Positions 1 to 8,717 of a DNA stretch of 64,000 nt are shown piece by piece. Within the stretch, counting starts at the first letter, position 1; every line of letters starts with the position of its first letter. The notes beneath the pieces were generated by a model. It was not told the origin of the DNA. It did not search any database and saw nothing but the letters and a program-made list of their open reading frames with translations. The translations under genes were made by a program, and so were the position numbers. The stretch lies in contig NZ_LLZC01000018.1 of assembly GCF_001461825.1 (NCBI RefSeq), forward strand, positions 186,001 through 250,000. The letters are read 5' to 3'. This DNA comes from Bacillus velezensis. Lineage in GTDB: Bacteria; Bacillota; Bacilli; Bacillales; Bacillaceae.

Positions 1-853
1 TGACTCTCCAATGCATTTGCGTCAGCCTGTCCAAATCGCCTTGATGCGTAAACGGAACCGGCATCCCGTTTTTGGCCGAAAATTCATCAATAAACGTTCT
101 TAATCTGTGAATGCCCATTTGTTCAGCGGGCGGTTTCATATTTTTCAGCGTTATGCGGATATCCTCTATGCCTTCTTTGGAAATGGTAATGGCGTTTTGG
201 AGCAGTTCAGCCGCTTTGTCCGGATGGGAGCCGAGCATCCGCTTCGCCGCTTCCATCTGAATGAGCGCGCCGGTCATGGAATGGCCGATTTTGTCATGGA
301 TGGCTTGGGACAATCTGTTTCTTTCTTCGAGTTTGCCGGTATACTCCGATTGTTTGATATATTCTGTGCTGCTGTGCAGCTGTTTCGTCAGTTTTTCAAT
401 GCTTGAGCGCATGCTGTCTGACTGCTCTTCATATTTTTTCAGCCGGTCGCTGGACCGGGCGGCCAAAACGAATATCGCCAAGCAGAACAAGGTCATGACG
501 ATATAAGTCGGAAGGTCGCCGTACGGGATAAATAAAAACGGCAAAAACACGAGCAGGCAGAACACATAGCGGTGAACCGGATATTCGGCAAGAACGGCAA
601 AAATGGCGGGCGGCAAAAGAAACAGAAACGCCGGATGGCCTAAGGCGGAAAGCCAAGCAGTCAATGCAAGCGAAAGCAGGGTGATCCCGCGCCTCCAAGC
701 GGGCGGCCTGATCATGCAGACCGCAATGCCCAAAGACAGATAAAGCAGCAGAAACAAGACGGCGTACGGCGTGTAAGGGCGGTCTGCCGATACGAACAAA
801 AAAGCCGTATAAAAAATGGCGATCAGTCTGCTCATCAGCATCCAAAAATCCAT
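1..853 (-). CDS. Sensor histidine kinase, HisKA_3 family (3' end cut by window edge)
   Basis: Membrane sensor kinase that would phosphorylate the response regulator encoded just upstream. Reading the minus strand from the ATG at 853 gives about 284 residues before the window ends. Residues 1-135 are hydrophobic with several membrane segments, then comes a short coiled coil, then the dimerisation/phosphoacceptor helix with the motif AIHDKIGHSM (His about residue 186), typical of the HisKA_3 kinases paired with NarL-type regulators. The ATPase domain lies outside the window. It starts 5 bases after the regulator stop, so the two are one operon. General architecture resembles B. subtilis YxjM or YvfT; the exact orthologue is uncertain. 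A longer open frame on the same strand (429-920) is a different frame and not the gene. Confidence 0.85.
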   Translation of the reverse strand, partial: MDFWMLMSRLIAIFYTAFLFVSADRPYTPYAVLFLLLYLSLGIAVCMIRPPAWRRGITLLSLALTAWLSALGHPAFLFLLPPAIFAVLAEYPVHRYVFCLLVFLPFLFIPYGDLPTYIVMTLFCLAIFVLAARSSDRLKKYEEQSDSMRSSIEKLTKQLHSSTEYIKQSEYTGKLEERNRLSQAIHDKIGHSMTGALIQMEAAKRMLGSHPDKAAELLQNAITISKEGIEDIRITLKNMKPPAEQMGIHRLRTFIDEFSAKNGMPVPFTHQGDLDRLTQMHWRV

Positions 854-858
854 ACCGT

Positions 859-1506
859 TCAACGCCCGTTATCCACCTTCCCGGTGATATAAAAAATGGC
901 GATCTGCGTTCTGTGCTCAAGCCCTGTTTTCCCTAAAATAGATGAAATATAATTGGCCGTCGTCCCTTCAGAAATGAAAAGCTGTTTTGAAATTTCCCTG
1001 TTCGACAGTCCTTTCGCAATAAGCGACATGATGCTGAGCTCTCTTTCAGTAAACTGGCTTTCATCAATCTGATGCGCGGCTTCGGCCGGCCGGAAAAGGC
1101 TGTCTTTTATTTTATCCAGCACGGTGTCCTGAAGAATGCTGTGCCCGTTGAAGACGCTTTTGATCGCATCGCGGATCCGTTCCGGTTCGGTATTTTTTAA
1201 TAAATATCCTTTCGCGCCGTTTTTAATCGCTTCTAAAATATACTCATCGTCGTCAAATGTCGTCAGGATCATCGGCTTCGTATCCGTTTCCTCCACGATC
1301 CGTTTTGCGGCTTCGACGCCGTTCATCACCGGCATGCGGACGTCCAACAAGGCGATATCGACGGGATTGTGTTTACAATACTCTGCCGCCTCCAGGCCAT
1401 TTTCCAACGTTGCCGATACAGTAAATTCCTCATATGTATGCAAAATGATTTTCATTCCTTCTCTGATGAAAGAATTATCATCCGCGATAATGACATTAAT
1501 CTTCAT
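859..1506 (-). CDS. NarL/LuxR-family response regulator
   Basis: DNA-binding response regulator of 215 aa, partner of the kinase gene that follows it. The receiver domain covers residues 1-120, with the acidic pair D9/D10, phosphoacceptor D55 in LLDVRMP, T82/T83 and K104. The LuxR-type helix-turn-helix lies at about 150-205 (TERELSIMSLIAKG, then SNREISKQLFISEGTTANYI). Length is usual for the family. The target is unknown; in related Bacillus systems such pairs control a neighbouring ABC exporter, which here would lie left of the window. B. subtilis does not carry this pair next to yvgM, so it is a group-specific neighbour. Confidence 0.9.
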   Translation of the reverse strand: MKINVIIADDNSFIREGMKIILHTYEEFTVSATLENGLEAAEYCKHNPVDIALLDVRMPVMNGVEAAKRIVEETDTKPMILTTFDDDEYILEAIKNGAKGYLLKNTEPERIRDAIKSVFNGHSILQDTVLDKIKDSLFRPAEAAHQIDESQFTERELSIMSLIAKGLSNREISKQLFISEGTTANYISSILGKTGLEHRTQIAIFYITGKVDNGR

Positions 1507-1560
1507 GGCCGCACCCTTTGTGTGTTTTTTGTTTCATTATATACCATCCGATTTTAAATC

Positions 1561-1593
1561 AAAAAGCCTCCCGGCGAAAGGTGCACGGAAGGC
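1561..1593 (-). terminator. Rho-independent terminator after modB
   Basis: Read on the minus strand, a GC-rich stem GCCTTCCG/CGGGAGGC with one mismatch is followed by five T. It sits directly after the modB stop and before the response regulator gene, so it separates modAB from the downstream two-component operon. Confidence 0.7.
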
Positions 1594-1600
1594 GGATCGG

Positions 1601-2284
1601 TCAAGCGGGTTTTTTCAATTGGATGAAAAACAGCATCAGAAAAGAAATGATCACAATACAGATCACCCACACCCAGGCGAGTGTTTCATTGCCGGAGTCC
1701 ATCGCGACGTAAATCGCTGTCGGCAGCGTTTGGGTGACGCCGGGAATATTTCCCGCAAACATTAAAGTCGCTCCGAATTCACCTAGCGCCCTTGCAATAC
1801 TGAGAATGCTTCCGGTCAAGAGGGAGGGAAAGGCAAGCGGGACGGAAATACGGGTGAACACCTGCCACCTGCCGGCTCCGTCTACTTTCGCCGCTCCCTC
1901 GATGTCGGCATCAACCGCGGCGAAGCCGGTTTTAGCGGACTGATACATAAGCGGGAAGGCGACAATGGCCGAAGCGATCACCGCGGCCGACCACGTGAAA
2001 ATGACGGGCTGGTGAAAAATCCGCTCAATCGCCCGGCCGATAAAGCTGTGTTTTCCGAAAATGATAATGAGAATGAAGCCGACAACGGTAGGCGGAAGAA
2101 CGAGCGGGAGCATAAACAGGGTCTCCACAGCCGTTTTTCCGGGAAATCGCGCTTTCGCCATCCAGGCGCCGGCAAGCGTCCCGAGAATGATGACGGCGAT
2201 GCCCGATGCCAAAGCCACCTCAAACGACAGTACGACGGGAGTGAAAAATTCCGAAGCCGTAATGTTACTTGGCAGTAAATCCAT
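1601..2284 (-). CDS. modB: Molybdate ABC transporter permease ModB (YvgM)
   Basis: Inner-membrane permease for molybdate, 227 aa, of the CysTWA/ModB family. About five to six hydrophobic helices are visible. The EAA loop that contacts the ATPase is recognisable around EGAAKVDGAGRWQVFTRISV (residues about 130-150). The start ATG lies inside the last codons of modA (20-nt overlap), so the two are translationally coupled. No ModC ATPase gene lies beside it: downstream is the terminator and a two-component operon, upstream is modA. The ATPase must be encoded elsewhere, as in the B. subtilis yvgLM arrangement. Confidence 0.92.
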   Translation of the reverse strand: MDLLPSNITASEFFTPVVLSFEVALASGIAVIILGTLAGAWMAKARFPGKTAVETLFMLPLVLPPTVVGFILIIIFGKHSFIGRAIERIFHQPVIFTWSAAVIASAIVAFPLMYQSAKTGFAAVDADIEGAAKVDGAGRWQVFTRISVPLAFPSLLTGSILSIARALGEFGATLMFAGNIPGVTQTLPTAIYVAMDSGNETLAWVWVICIVIISFLMLFFIQLKKPA

Positions 2285-3062
2285 ATTTCTTAAACACTTT
2301 CATCGCTTCATCAGACTGCAGATACTGATAAAACGCTTCTGCTTCTTTACGGTGCTTTGTATCCTTGACGATGCCGAGCGGATACACGATCGGATCGTGC
2401 GTTTTCGCCGGCGCTTCATCGGTGATTTTCACCTTTTTCGAAATCAGTGCGTCTGTTTTATAGACAAGCCCGGCATCGACATTTCCGGTTTCAACATAAG
2501 AAAGCACCTGGCGAACGTCTTTTGCATAGACGACTTTATCTTTTACCTTGTCCCACATGGATAATGCCGTCAATGACTGTTTGGCGTATTGTCCGGCCGG
2601 AACGGATTCAGGCGTGCCGAGCGCGATTTTTTCCGCGCTGTCTTTTTTCAGGTCATTCAGATGTGTCAGGTGTGCGCTGTTTTTCTCAGGCACGATCATG
2701 ACGAGATCATTTTTCAAAAGATCCGTGCTGTCCTTTTTATCGATATCTCCGTCATGAACGAGCTTTTCGAATTTATCTTCGGCTGCCGAGAAGAATAAAT
2801 CAGCTCCCGCGCCTTGTGAAATTTGTTTCTGCAATGTGCCTGATGATCCGAAGTTGTCTTGAATGGTTACGTTTGAATGTGATTTTTCGTAGTTGGTCTG
2901 GATTTCTTCAAGTGCATCCTGAGCGCTGGCTGCCGCAGAAACGGTCAGCGTGACTTTTTCGTTTTGTCCGCCTTTGGAGGATTGTCCGGATGAGCAGCCC
3001 GCAGTTGCGAGGAAAACGGCCATAGCCGCAGTTGTGAGTAGTGTCGCTTTCTTTTTCAACAT
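2265..3062 (-). CDS. modA: Molybdate-binding lipoprotein ModA (YvgL)
   Basis: Extracellular solute-binding lipoprotein that captures molybdate or tungstate for ModB. The start at 3062 (MLKKKATLL) is preferred over an in-frame ATG nine codons upstream, because a ribosome site AAGGGGTG lies just before it and it gives a clean signal peptide. The lipobox is LATAGC near residue 25. The mature part has the ModA-type pattern SAAASAQDALEEI, GSSGTLQKQISQGA and DADLFFSA-like segments. About 265 aa, normal length. Overlaps modB by 20 nt. It is divergent from yvgK, whose product is the likely regulator; the intergenic dyad near 3109-3130 is a candidate operator. Confidence 0.92.
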   Translation of the reverse strand: MLKKKATLLTTAAMAVFLATAGCSSGQSSKGGQNEKVTLTVSAAASAQDALEEIQTNYEKSHSNVTIQDNFGSSGTLQKQISQGAGADLFFSAAEDKFEKLVHDGDIDKKDSTDLLKNDLVMIVPEKNSAHLTHLNDLKKDSAEKIALGTPESVPAGQYAKQSLTALSMWDKVKDKVVYAKDVRQVLSYVETGNVDAGLVYKTDALISKKVKITDEAPAKTHDPIVYPLGIVKDTKHRKEAEAFYQYLQSDEAMKVFKKYGFTAK

Positions 3063-3179
3063 TGTGCACCCCTTATAGCTAAATATCATTAGATCAAACT
3101 AATTATAACGCAATTGTACGTAATGGTGCGGTTTTTTTTCAATATCTGAACAGTTATAATAAAAATGGAGCGTGATAAT

Positions 3180-4106
3180 ATGACAGAAGCCACTTCCTAT
3201 ACAATAGAAGAAGTTGCGGGCCTTTTGAAGGTCTCCAAATTGACAGTATATGATTTGATAAAAAAAGGACTCATTCCGGCGTACAGGGTCGGAAGACAGA
3301 TGAGGGTCGATGAAGAGGACTTAAAACAATATAAAACAAACATGAGAATGTCAAAAAAGCCATCCGTATCAGAAGCTGCTGACCCGTCCCGCGGGCGGGA
3401 GCCGGAAAAAAGGCAGTCCGTTATCATCAGCGGGCAGGATGTGTCGATGGACCTCCTCAGCAAACAGCTGGAACAAACAATACAGGCGGCTCCGCTCCGC
3501 AAGTACAGCGGCAGTTTGAACAGCCTGATCGAGATGTACCGCGGGGCTTGTGACATCGTCAGTCTGCATTTGTACGATGGGGAGACGGGGCAGTATAACA
3601 TCCCGTACGTGAAGCGCATTCTTTCAGGGGAGCCGTTTGCGCTTTTTCATGTCGTGCTGCGGCAGGCCGGATTATATGTGAAAAAGGGCAATCCGCTGAA
3701 CATTCAGGGCTTTCAGGACTTGAGCCGAAAGGATGTCCGTATCGTCAATCGCGAAAAAGGATCAGGCGCGAGGGTGCTGCTGGATGAACAGCTCAGATCT
3801 TTCGGTATTACGCCGTCTGATGTCGCCGGCTACCATGACATTGTCACGGATCATCTGTCAGCGGCTTCACAAGTGTCAAGCGGAAAGGCGGATATCGGAG
3901 TCGGGTCGCAGCATGCGGCGCATATGGCAGGCACGGACTTTATCCCGGTGATCAGTGAACAGTACGATGTGGTCGTCTTAAAACAAAACCGGGAGCTTGT
4001 TCAAAGCGTGCAGGACATCCTCAATTCTGAGGAATTCAAGTCTCAGCTTTCTCAATTATCCGGATATGATACGAAAATGACCGGACGGCTCATATATGAA
4101 ACATGA
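3180..4106 (+). CDS. yvgK: Molybdate-responsive regulator with HTH and periplasmic-binding-like domain (YvgK)
   Basis: One-component regulator of 308 aa. Residues about 5-55 form an excisionase/MerR-like helix-turn-helix (YTIEEVAGLLKVSKLTVYDL, then KKGLIPAYRVGRQMRVDEEDL). Residues about 90-308 resemble the PBP_like substrate-binding domain found in ModE-like and LysR-like sensors. An ATG at 3165 is also in frame, but a TATAAT box at 3155-3160 would place the transcript start after it and GGAG at 3167 serves the ATG at 3180. Divergent from modAB, so I infer it senses molybdate and controls those genes. Matches the position of B. subtilis yvgK. Confidence 0.85.
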   Translation: MTEATSYTIEEVAGLLKVSKLTVYDLIKKGLIPAYRVGRQMRVDEEDLKQYKTNMRMSKKPSVSEAADPSRGREPEKRQSVIISGQDVSMDLLSKQLEQTIQAAPLRKYSGSLNSLIEMYRGACDIVSLHLYDGETGQYNIPYVKRILSGEPFALFHVVLRQAGLYVKKGNPLNIQGFQDLSRKDVRIVNREKGSGARVLLDEQLRSFGITPSDVAGYHDIVTDHLSAASQVSSGKADIGVGSQHAAHMAGTDFIPVISEQYDVVVLKQNRELVQSVQDILNSEEFKSQLSQLSGYDTKMTGRLIYET

Positions 4107-4107
4107 A

Positions 4108-4139
4108 AAATCCCTCCATATAACGGAGGGATTTTTTTA
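4108..4139. terminator. Bidirectional terminator between yvgK and yvgJ
   Basis: Perfect stem AAATCCCTCC/GGAGGGATTT around a 7-nt loop, with T-runs on both strands. It lies between two convergent genes and overlaps the last codon region of yvgJ. Confidence 0.9.
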
Positions 4140-5993
4140 TTGCTTGTAAAACCGCAGCAGGTCGCCGTTTAATATTTTATCGGAAAGCATCAGCTCTTGT
4201 TCCGCTTTTTCTTTCTCATCGCTGCACGCGCTCATGTCAGAAAGCGGTTCACCCGTTTTACGGCTGTAACACGTATTTTTCGTATAAATATGATCATCCG
4301 TGATAAAGCTGCCGTTTCTCAGCACCGCAAACGGGGTCCGCTCTCCGGAAAACAGATCATTGCCGAACTGAATGCTGCCTTTCGTTTCAATGCCGAGCAG
4401 GTGAAGCAGCGTCGGTCTTACATCAACCTGTCCCGCGGCGGAAGCAATCGTTTCCGGCGCACGGTCGGTCACCCCGGGAATATGAATGATAAACGGCACG
4501 CGCTGAAGCTGAACCGTATCAAACGGAGTGATTTCCTCTTTCCCTAAGAATTCGGCAAGTCCTTGATTATGGGCTTCGGATATACCGTAATGATCTCCCA
4601 TCAGGACGATCATCGCGTTGTCATACAGTCCTTCTTTTTTCAGCTTCTTGAAAAAGTGTTTCAGGGCCTCATCTTCATAGCGGACCGTCGTCACATAGCG
4701 GTTTAATAAATCGCTGCTTGTGTCCGGTTCTTCAATGAGCTGATCCTGTTTATCAATTTCAAAAGGAAAATGGTTGGTCAAAGTCAGCAGGCTCGCGTAA
4801 AACGGCTGCGGAAGCTTCTTTAATTTTTCCGCTGACTGTTCGAGAAATTCCTTATCCTTCAGGCCCCAGCCTGTTGAATTTTCCTGTGTCACCTTAAATT
4901 CATCCGCGTCGAAAAAACGGTCGATTCCGAATGTCCCGTACATCTCATCCCGGTTCCAAAAGGCCTTATGATTGGCATGCAGAACGGCTGAATAGTATTG
5001 ACGGTCTTTTAACATATGGTACATCGTATTGAACCGGTGGCCGCTTTTTGTAAAAAAAACGGCGCCGCTTGAAGACGGATACAGCGAATTTGCAGTAATG
5101 AATTCTGAATCTGAGGTTTTTCCCTGTTCAGTCTGCTGATAAAAATGAGTGAAGTCATAACTTTTTTTCCGCAGTTTATTTAAAAACGGGGTAATCTCCC
5201 GCCCGTTGACCCGCTCATCCATTACAAAACGCTGGGTTGATTCGAGCGTAACAAAAATCACATTGCGCCCCTTTGCCAGCCCGAACTTTGATTCGGACGG
5301 CCTGCTGTAGTCGGCTTGAGTGTAATTTGCGACCGCCGCAAGGCTGTCTTCGTCGGCAAACGCTTTAGCCCCTGCATTCAGCGTCTGCGAAATGGTGTCA
5401 TACAAATGAAAGTGGAACAGGCCGATTCCTTTTACGAGCGCTTCACGATCAAAAGGGTGCTTGAACAGCTTCGGCTGCTCGGCCTCAGACAGCGCAAGGT
5501 TGCACAGCATGAGGCCGGCTGATGCCCACGCATACGCTTTAACGGTACGGGTGCTGGCTTTTCCTTTACCGGCTTTATGCCTTTTACCAAGGTAAAACAA
5601 AACCGCAATATCCAAAAATAAAGCGATGTAAAGCGGGTGAAACAGCTCTTGGACGCTGCTTCCCATATCACCCATATTGCTCGTCTGAAACAAAACCGGT
5701 ATGGTGATAAAATCAATATAAAAACCGTAAAACACCGTATTTGCGATTAAAATCCCCGTCAGCATCACATTTGCCGAAAGCAGAAAGATCCGCTGTTTTT
5801 TTTCCGTCAGCAGCAGGGCGATGCCGAACAGCGGCACAATGAAGCTCAGCGGATTAATGAGAAGCAGACATTCCTCAAGAACCGAATTGTTCTGCAGATC
5901 AAAACCGAGCTTATAAACGGCATAGGTTTTCATCCACATGAACAGGATGGACAGGCATAAAAACCGATGATTGCTGAAAAAGGTTTTCTTCAT
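4137..5993 (-). CDS. yvgJ: LtaS-family lipoteichoic acid primase/synthase (YvgJ, LtaP)
   Basis: Membrane enzyme of 618 aa that transfers glycerol-phosphate from phosphatidylglycerol. Five N-terminal membrane helices occupy residues about 10-170, followed by an extracellular sulfatase-type domain. Catalytic features are visible: E251 in TLESTQRF, the nucleophile T293 in GKTSDSEF, the SLYPSSSG loop, and the metal pair DH in MGDHYG. The length agrees with B. subtilis YvgJ, described as the LTA primase that makes the first GroP-lipid anchor. Monocistronic and convergent with yvgK. Start ATG at 5993 follows a GAGGAGT ribosome site. Confidence 0.92.
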   Translation of the reverse strand: MKKTFFSNHRFLCLSILFMWMKTYAVYKLGFDLQNNSVLEECLLLINPLSFIVPLFGIALLLTEKKQRIFLLSANVMLTGILIANTVFYGFYIDFITIPVLFQTSNMGDMGSSVQELFHPLYIALFLDIAVLFYLGKRHKAGKGKASTRTVKAYAWASAGLMLCNLALSEAEQPKLFKHPFDREALVKGIGLFHFHLYDTISQTLNAGAKAFADEDSLAAVANYTQADYSRPSESKFGLAKGRNVIFVTLESTQRFVMDERVNGREITPFLNKLRKKSYDFTHFYQQTEQGKTSDSEFITANSLYPSSSGAVFFTKSGHRFNTMYHMLKDRQYYSAVLHANHKAFWNRDEMYGTFGIDRFFDADEFKVTQENSTGWGLKDKEFLEQSAEKLKKLPQPFYASLLTLTNHFPFEIDKQDQLIEEPDTSSDLLNRYVTTVRYEDEALKHFFKKLKKEGLYDNAMIVLMGDHYGISEAHNQGLAEFLGKEEITPFDTVQLQRVPFIIHIPGVTDRAPETIASAAGQVDVRPTLLHLLGIETKGSIQFGNDLFSGERTPFAVLRNGSFITDDHIYTKNTCYSRKTGEPLSDMSACSDEKEKAEQELMLSDKILNGDLLRFYKQ

Positions 5994-6034
5994 ATGTATG
6001 ACTCCTCACCCTAAAAGCGAAAGATGCTTTTTGT

Positions 6035-6517
6035 TTATGAGATGCGGCCGTGAACCAGTTCGTATAAATAATAGCAGGATACAATCGTTAAGCCGGCCAG
6101 CACAAGCTGCTCCGAAAAGCTCCCCGTTCTCATATAAAGGGGAAGACGGAAGCGGATGGCGGACGGAAACAGCAGTTTAATGCCGTTGACGGTCCATGCG
6201 TCAAGCACAAGATGGCTCGCCATTCCGATCATCAGTCCGGCGGAAATGCTCGGATTCGGAATATAGGTTGCCGTAATGAAAAACATAATAAGCATAAACA
6301 GCAGACTGTGTGTAAACGTTCTGTGGCCGAACACCGTGCTTACGATTTTGGACAGAACGGGCAGCGTTCTGCCGATTTTGCTTTTCGTATGGCATATGTC
6401 GGGAATCAGCGCCCCGAGGGCACCCGCTGAGGTCATAAGGACCGGATCATACCCGTAATAATACGCAATTGCGGAACAAGAAGCGATGCCTCCCATGATG
6501 TGTGTTTTTCCTGTCAT
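6035..6517 (-). CDS. yvsG: YvsG, YdjM-family membrane metal-dependent hydrolase
   Basis: Integral membrane protein of 160 aa of the DUF457/YdjM family (LexA-regulated inner-membrane protein in E. coli, putative metal-dependent hydrolase). Signature residues are visible: H6 in MTGKTHIMGG, the DICHTKS motif about residue 40, GHRTFTHS about residue 69, and SHLVLDAWTVNGIKLLFP about residues 105-122. Four hydrophobic helices. Role in Bacillus unknown. Same position as B. subtilis yvsG between yvgJ and yvsH. Confidence 0.88.
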   Translation of the reverse strand: MTGKTHIMGGIASCSAIAYYYGYDPVLMTSAGALGALIPDICHTKSKIGRTLPVLSKIVSTVFGHRTFTHSLLFMLIMFFITATYIPNPSISAGLMIGMASHLVLDAWTVNGIKLLFPSAIRFRLPLYMRTGSFSEQLVLAGLTIVSCYYLYELVHGRIS

Positions 6518-6700
6518 TTTTCGCTTCTCCTTTTTATTTTTGCCAAAATCCCCTGAATTACAAATATATCAAGAGAATGCATGTTTGATCAACAAACTTT
6601 ACCTGTTCCGCCAAAAGGAAGGAGACGCGGATTCCGCATATTCTGCCGCGGAAAAAGACACATTATAGGTGTACCTATATTTGATAAAGAGGTGATACAG

Positions 6701-6841
6701 ATGGCTTTCTTTAACAAAGAAAAAGGAAAAAACAGCGATAAAAACAAAAACGTCATTCAAGGCGCGCTTGACGACGCCGGTGCAGCTCTGAAAGACGATC
6801 CGCTTCAAGAAGCTGTTCAAAAGAAAAAAAACAACCGCTGA
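6701..6841 (+). CDS. Small highly charged protein, 46 aa
   Basis: The frame starts with ATG at 6701 preceded by a good ribosome site (AAAGAGGTG, 8 nt upstream) and ends just before a rho-independent terminator, so it is a real single gene. The product begins MAFFNKEKGK, is rich in Lys, Asn and Asp, lacks Cys and has no hydrophobic segment. A central helix-prone part reads VIQGALDDAGAALKDDPLQE. An upstream extension in the same frame lacks a ribosome site. I do not recognise a function. The basic soluble character would suit a spore-associated or stress protein, but that is only a guess. Confidence 0.7.
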   Translation: MAFFNKEKGKNSDKNKNVIQGALDDAGAALKDDPLQEAVQKKKNNR

Positions 6842-6850
6842 CCATATAAG

Positions 6851-6879
6851 ACGGGTAGGGCGAACGCTCTATCCGTTTT
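6851..6879 (+). terminator. Terminator after the 46-aa gene
   Basis: Stem ACGGGTAGGGCG/CGCTCTATCCGT with two G-T pairs and a 2-nt loop, followed by TTTT. Ten bases after the stop codon. Confidence 0.75.
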
Positions 6880-6896
6880 CCATCTAATTTTTCCCT

Positions 6897-6925
6897 TTGA
6901 CAGATCTTTTTATCTCTGATAACCT
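6897..6925 (+). promoter_or_regulatory. Candidate sigma-A promoter for yvsH leader
   Basis: TTGACA at 6897-6902 and a weak TAACCT at 6920-6925, spaced 17 bases, immediately upstream of the lysine riboswitch. The -35 is perfect and the -10 poor. Confidence 0.5.
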
Positions 6926-6954
6926 CTGAGTAGAATTGAATGATAAAAATCCTC

Positions 6955-7193
6955 ACTCTTTCTCGGTGAGGTAGAGGTTGCGCTTGATGATGAGTCGCAC
7001 ATGCCAGGCTGATAGGGGCCGCAAAACATGTGTTAAAGGCATCAGCGCCGAAGTGTGGAGAAAGCCGATCCTTCTCTATGCTGGGACTGTATCTGAATAA
7101 GTGCAGGACTGCCGCGTGCTTTTTCGCGGAGGGCTATCCGGAGATCAAGGGTGTGTGTTTCTTTAAGCATGGACTTTTGTTCAGGCTTTTTTT
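6955..7193 (+). ncRNA. Lysine riboswitch (L box) with terminator
   Basis: The leader of yvsH carries the conserved L-box elements in order: GAGGTAGAGG near 6968, the GATGAGTC loop, AGGGGCCGC, GCGCCGAAG near 7046, ATGCTGGGACT near 7079 and GGACTGCC near 7106. The expression platform is a hairpin AAGCATGGAC/GTTCAGGCTT at 7165-7188 followed by seven T. Lysine binding is known to favour termination in this class, so yvsH should be off when lysine is plentiful. B. subtilis yvsH also has an L box. Confidence 0.9.
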
Positions 7194-7252
7194 GCGTGTA
7201 AATATGGTCTCGGGGTCTGGTCCGTACGAATGAACAACCAGGAGGTACAGGA

Positions 7253-8665
7253 ATGGAACAGACGAAAAAATGGGGTTTTTGGTTATTAACGGCGTTTGTC
7301 GTAGGAAATATGGTAGGCTCGGGCATCTTTTCGCTTCCGAGTACGCTCGCAAAAATCGCGAGCCCGTTCGGCGCTACATCGGCATGGCTTTTAACGGGAG
7401 CCGGTGTGTTAATGATCGCGCTGGTCTTCGGCCACTTATCCATCCGCAAGCCTGAGCTGACGGCGGGACCGCAAAGCTATGCGCGTGCGCTGTTCAGCGA
7501 TCGGAAAAAAGGGAATGCAGCGGGCTTCACGATGGTGTGGGGCTACTGGGTGGCGAGCTGGATCAGCAACGTGGCGATCATCACGAGCCTTGCCGGATAT
7601 TTAACATCATTTTTCCCGATTTTAACGGATAAGCGTGAAATGTTTTCGATCGGCGGTCAGGCGGTTACGCTCGGCCAGCTGCTGACGTTTGCCGTATGTA
7701 CGGTTTTATTATGGGGCACTCACACGATTCTCGTCACCAGCATTAACGGTGCGAGTAAATTAAATTTCGTCACGACGTTTTCAAAAGTATTAGGATTTAT
7801 CTTCTTTATCATTGCAGGTTTATTTGTGTTTCAAACGTCGTTTTTCGATCATTTTTATTTTCCGGTTCAAACAGGTCCTCACACAGTTGAGGGAATCGGC
7901 GGGCAGATCCACAATGCGGCGATTTCAACATTATGGGCGTTCGTCGGAATTGAATCAGCAGTCATCTTATCCGGGCGCGCCCGTTCGCAGCGCGACGTGA
8001 AACGCGCCACCATTACCGGATTATTGATCGCGCTTGGCATCTATATCATCGTGACATTAATTACGATGGGCGTGCTTCCGCATGGTAAGCTTGTCGGCTC
8101 GGAAAAACCGTTTGTTGACGTATTGTACGCGATCGTCGGCAATGCGGGAAGCGTCATCATGGCGATTCTGGCGATTTTGTGTCTGTTCGGAACGATGCTC
8201 GGCTGGATTCTTCTCGGCTCTGAAGTTCCGTATCAAGCGGCGAAATCAGGAGACTTTCCGGCTGCTTTTGCAAAAACGAATAAACAGGGAAGCCCGGTTG
8301 TGTCGTTAATCGTAACGAACGTGATGTCACAGATCTTTATCTTTTCGGTTATTTCCCGGACGATCAGTGACGCGTTTACGTTTTTAACAACGGCGGCGAC
8401 GCTCGCTTATCTGATTCCGTATCTCGTATCAGCGTTTTACAGCCTGAAGCTCATTTTTACGGGTGAAACGTATGACGAGATAAAGGGTTCAAGAGTAAGA
8501 GACGGTATCATCGCCATCCTTGCCTGCATTTATTCTTTTTACGTCATTATTACCGGAACGGCCGATTTAACGACCTTTATTCTCGGTATCGGGCTGTTTT
8601 TCGTCGGTTTGCTGTTATATCCTTTCGTCTCAAAGAAATTTGCAAACAACAGACAATCGGTATGA
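7253..8665 (+). CDS. yvsH: APC-family amino acid permease/antiporter YvsH (probable lysine transport)
   Basis: Membrane transporter of 470 aa with about twelve hydrophobic helices, of the basic amino acid/polyamine antiporter branch of the APC superfamily (ArcD/LysP-like). The N-terminal GNMVGSGIFSLPSTLA is the typical helix-1 substrate-binding motif. Start ATG 7253 follows AGGAGGT at 7240. Regulation by a lysine riboswitch indicates that the substrate is lysine or a lysine-linked exchange. Monocistronic with its own terminator. Confidence 0.93.
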   Translation: MEQTKKWGFWLLTAFVVGNMVGSGIFSLPSTLAKIASPFGATSAWLLTGAGVLMIALVFGHLSIRKPELTAGPQSYARALFSDRKKGNAAGFTMVWGYWVASWISNVAIITSLAGYLTSFFPILTDKREMFSIGGQAVTLGQLLTFAVCTVLLWGTHTILVTSINGASKLNFVTTFSKVLGFIFFIIAGLFVFQTSFFDHFYFPVQTGPHTVEGIGGQIHNAAISTLWAFVGIESAVILSGRARSQRDVKRATITGLLIALGIYIIVTLITMGVLPHGKLVGSEKPFVDVLYAIVGNAGSVIMAILAILCLFGTMLGWILLGSEVPYQAAKSGDFPAAFAKTNKQGSPVVSLIVTNVMSQIFIFSVISRTISDAFTFLTTAATLAYLIPYLVSAFYSLKLIFTGETYDEIKGSRVRDGIIAILACIYSFYVIITGTADLTTFILGIGLFFVGLLLYPFVSKKFANNRQSV

Positions 8666-8666
8666 C

Positions 8667-8701
8667 AAAAAGACATCTCACGTCTGTGAGATGTCTTTTT
8701 T
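8667..8701 (+). terminator. Terminator after yvsH
   Basis: 15-bp perfect stem AAAAAGACATCTCAC/GTGAGATGTCTTTTT with a GTCT loop. Works in both directions; also follows the displaced end of the methyltransferase gene on the minus strand. Confidence 0.95.
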
Positions 8702-8717
8702 GTTTGCGGCAGCGGGT

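Noticed and set aside
429..920. Open frame of 163 codons on the minus strand across the kinase gene
   Set aside because: It is another frame of the histidine kinase N-terminus; composition is Arg/His/Ser-rich and lacks a ribosome site, while the kinase frame shows helices and the HisKA_3 motif.
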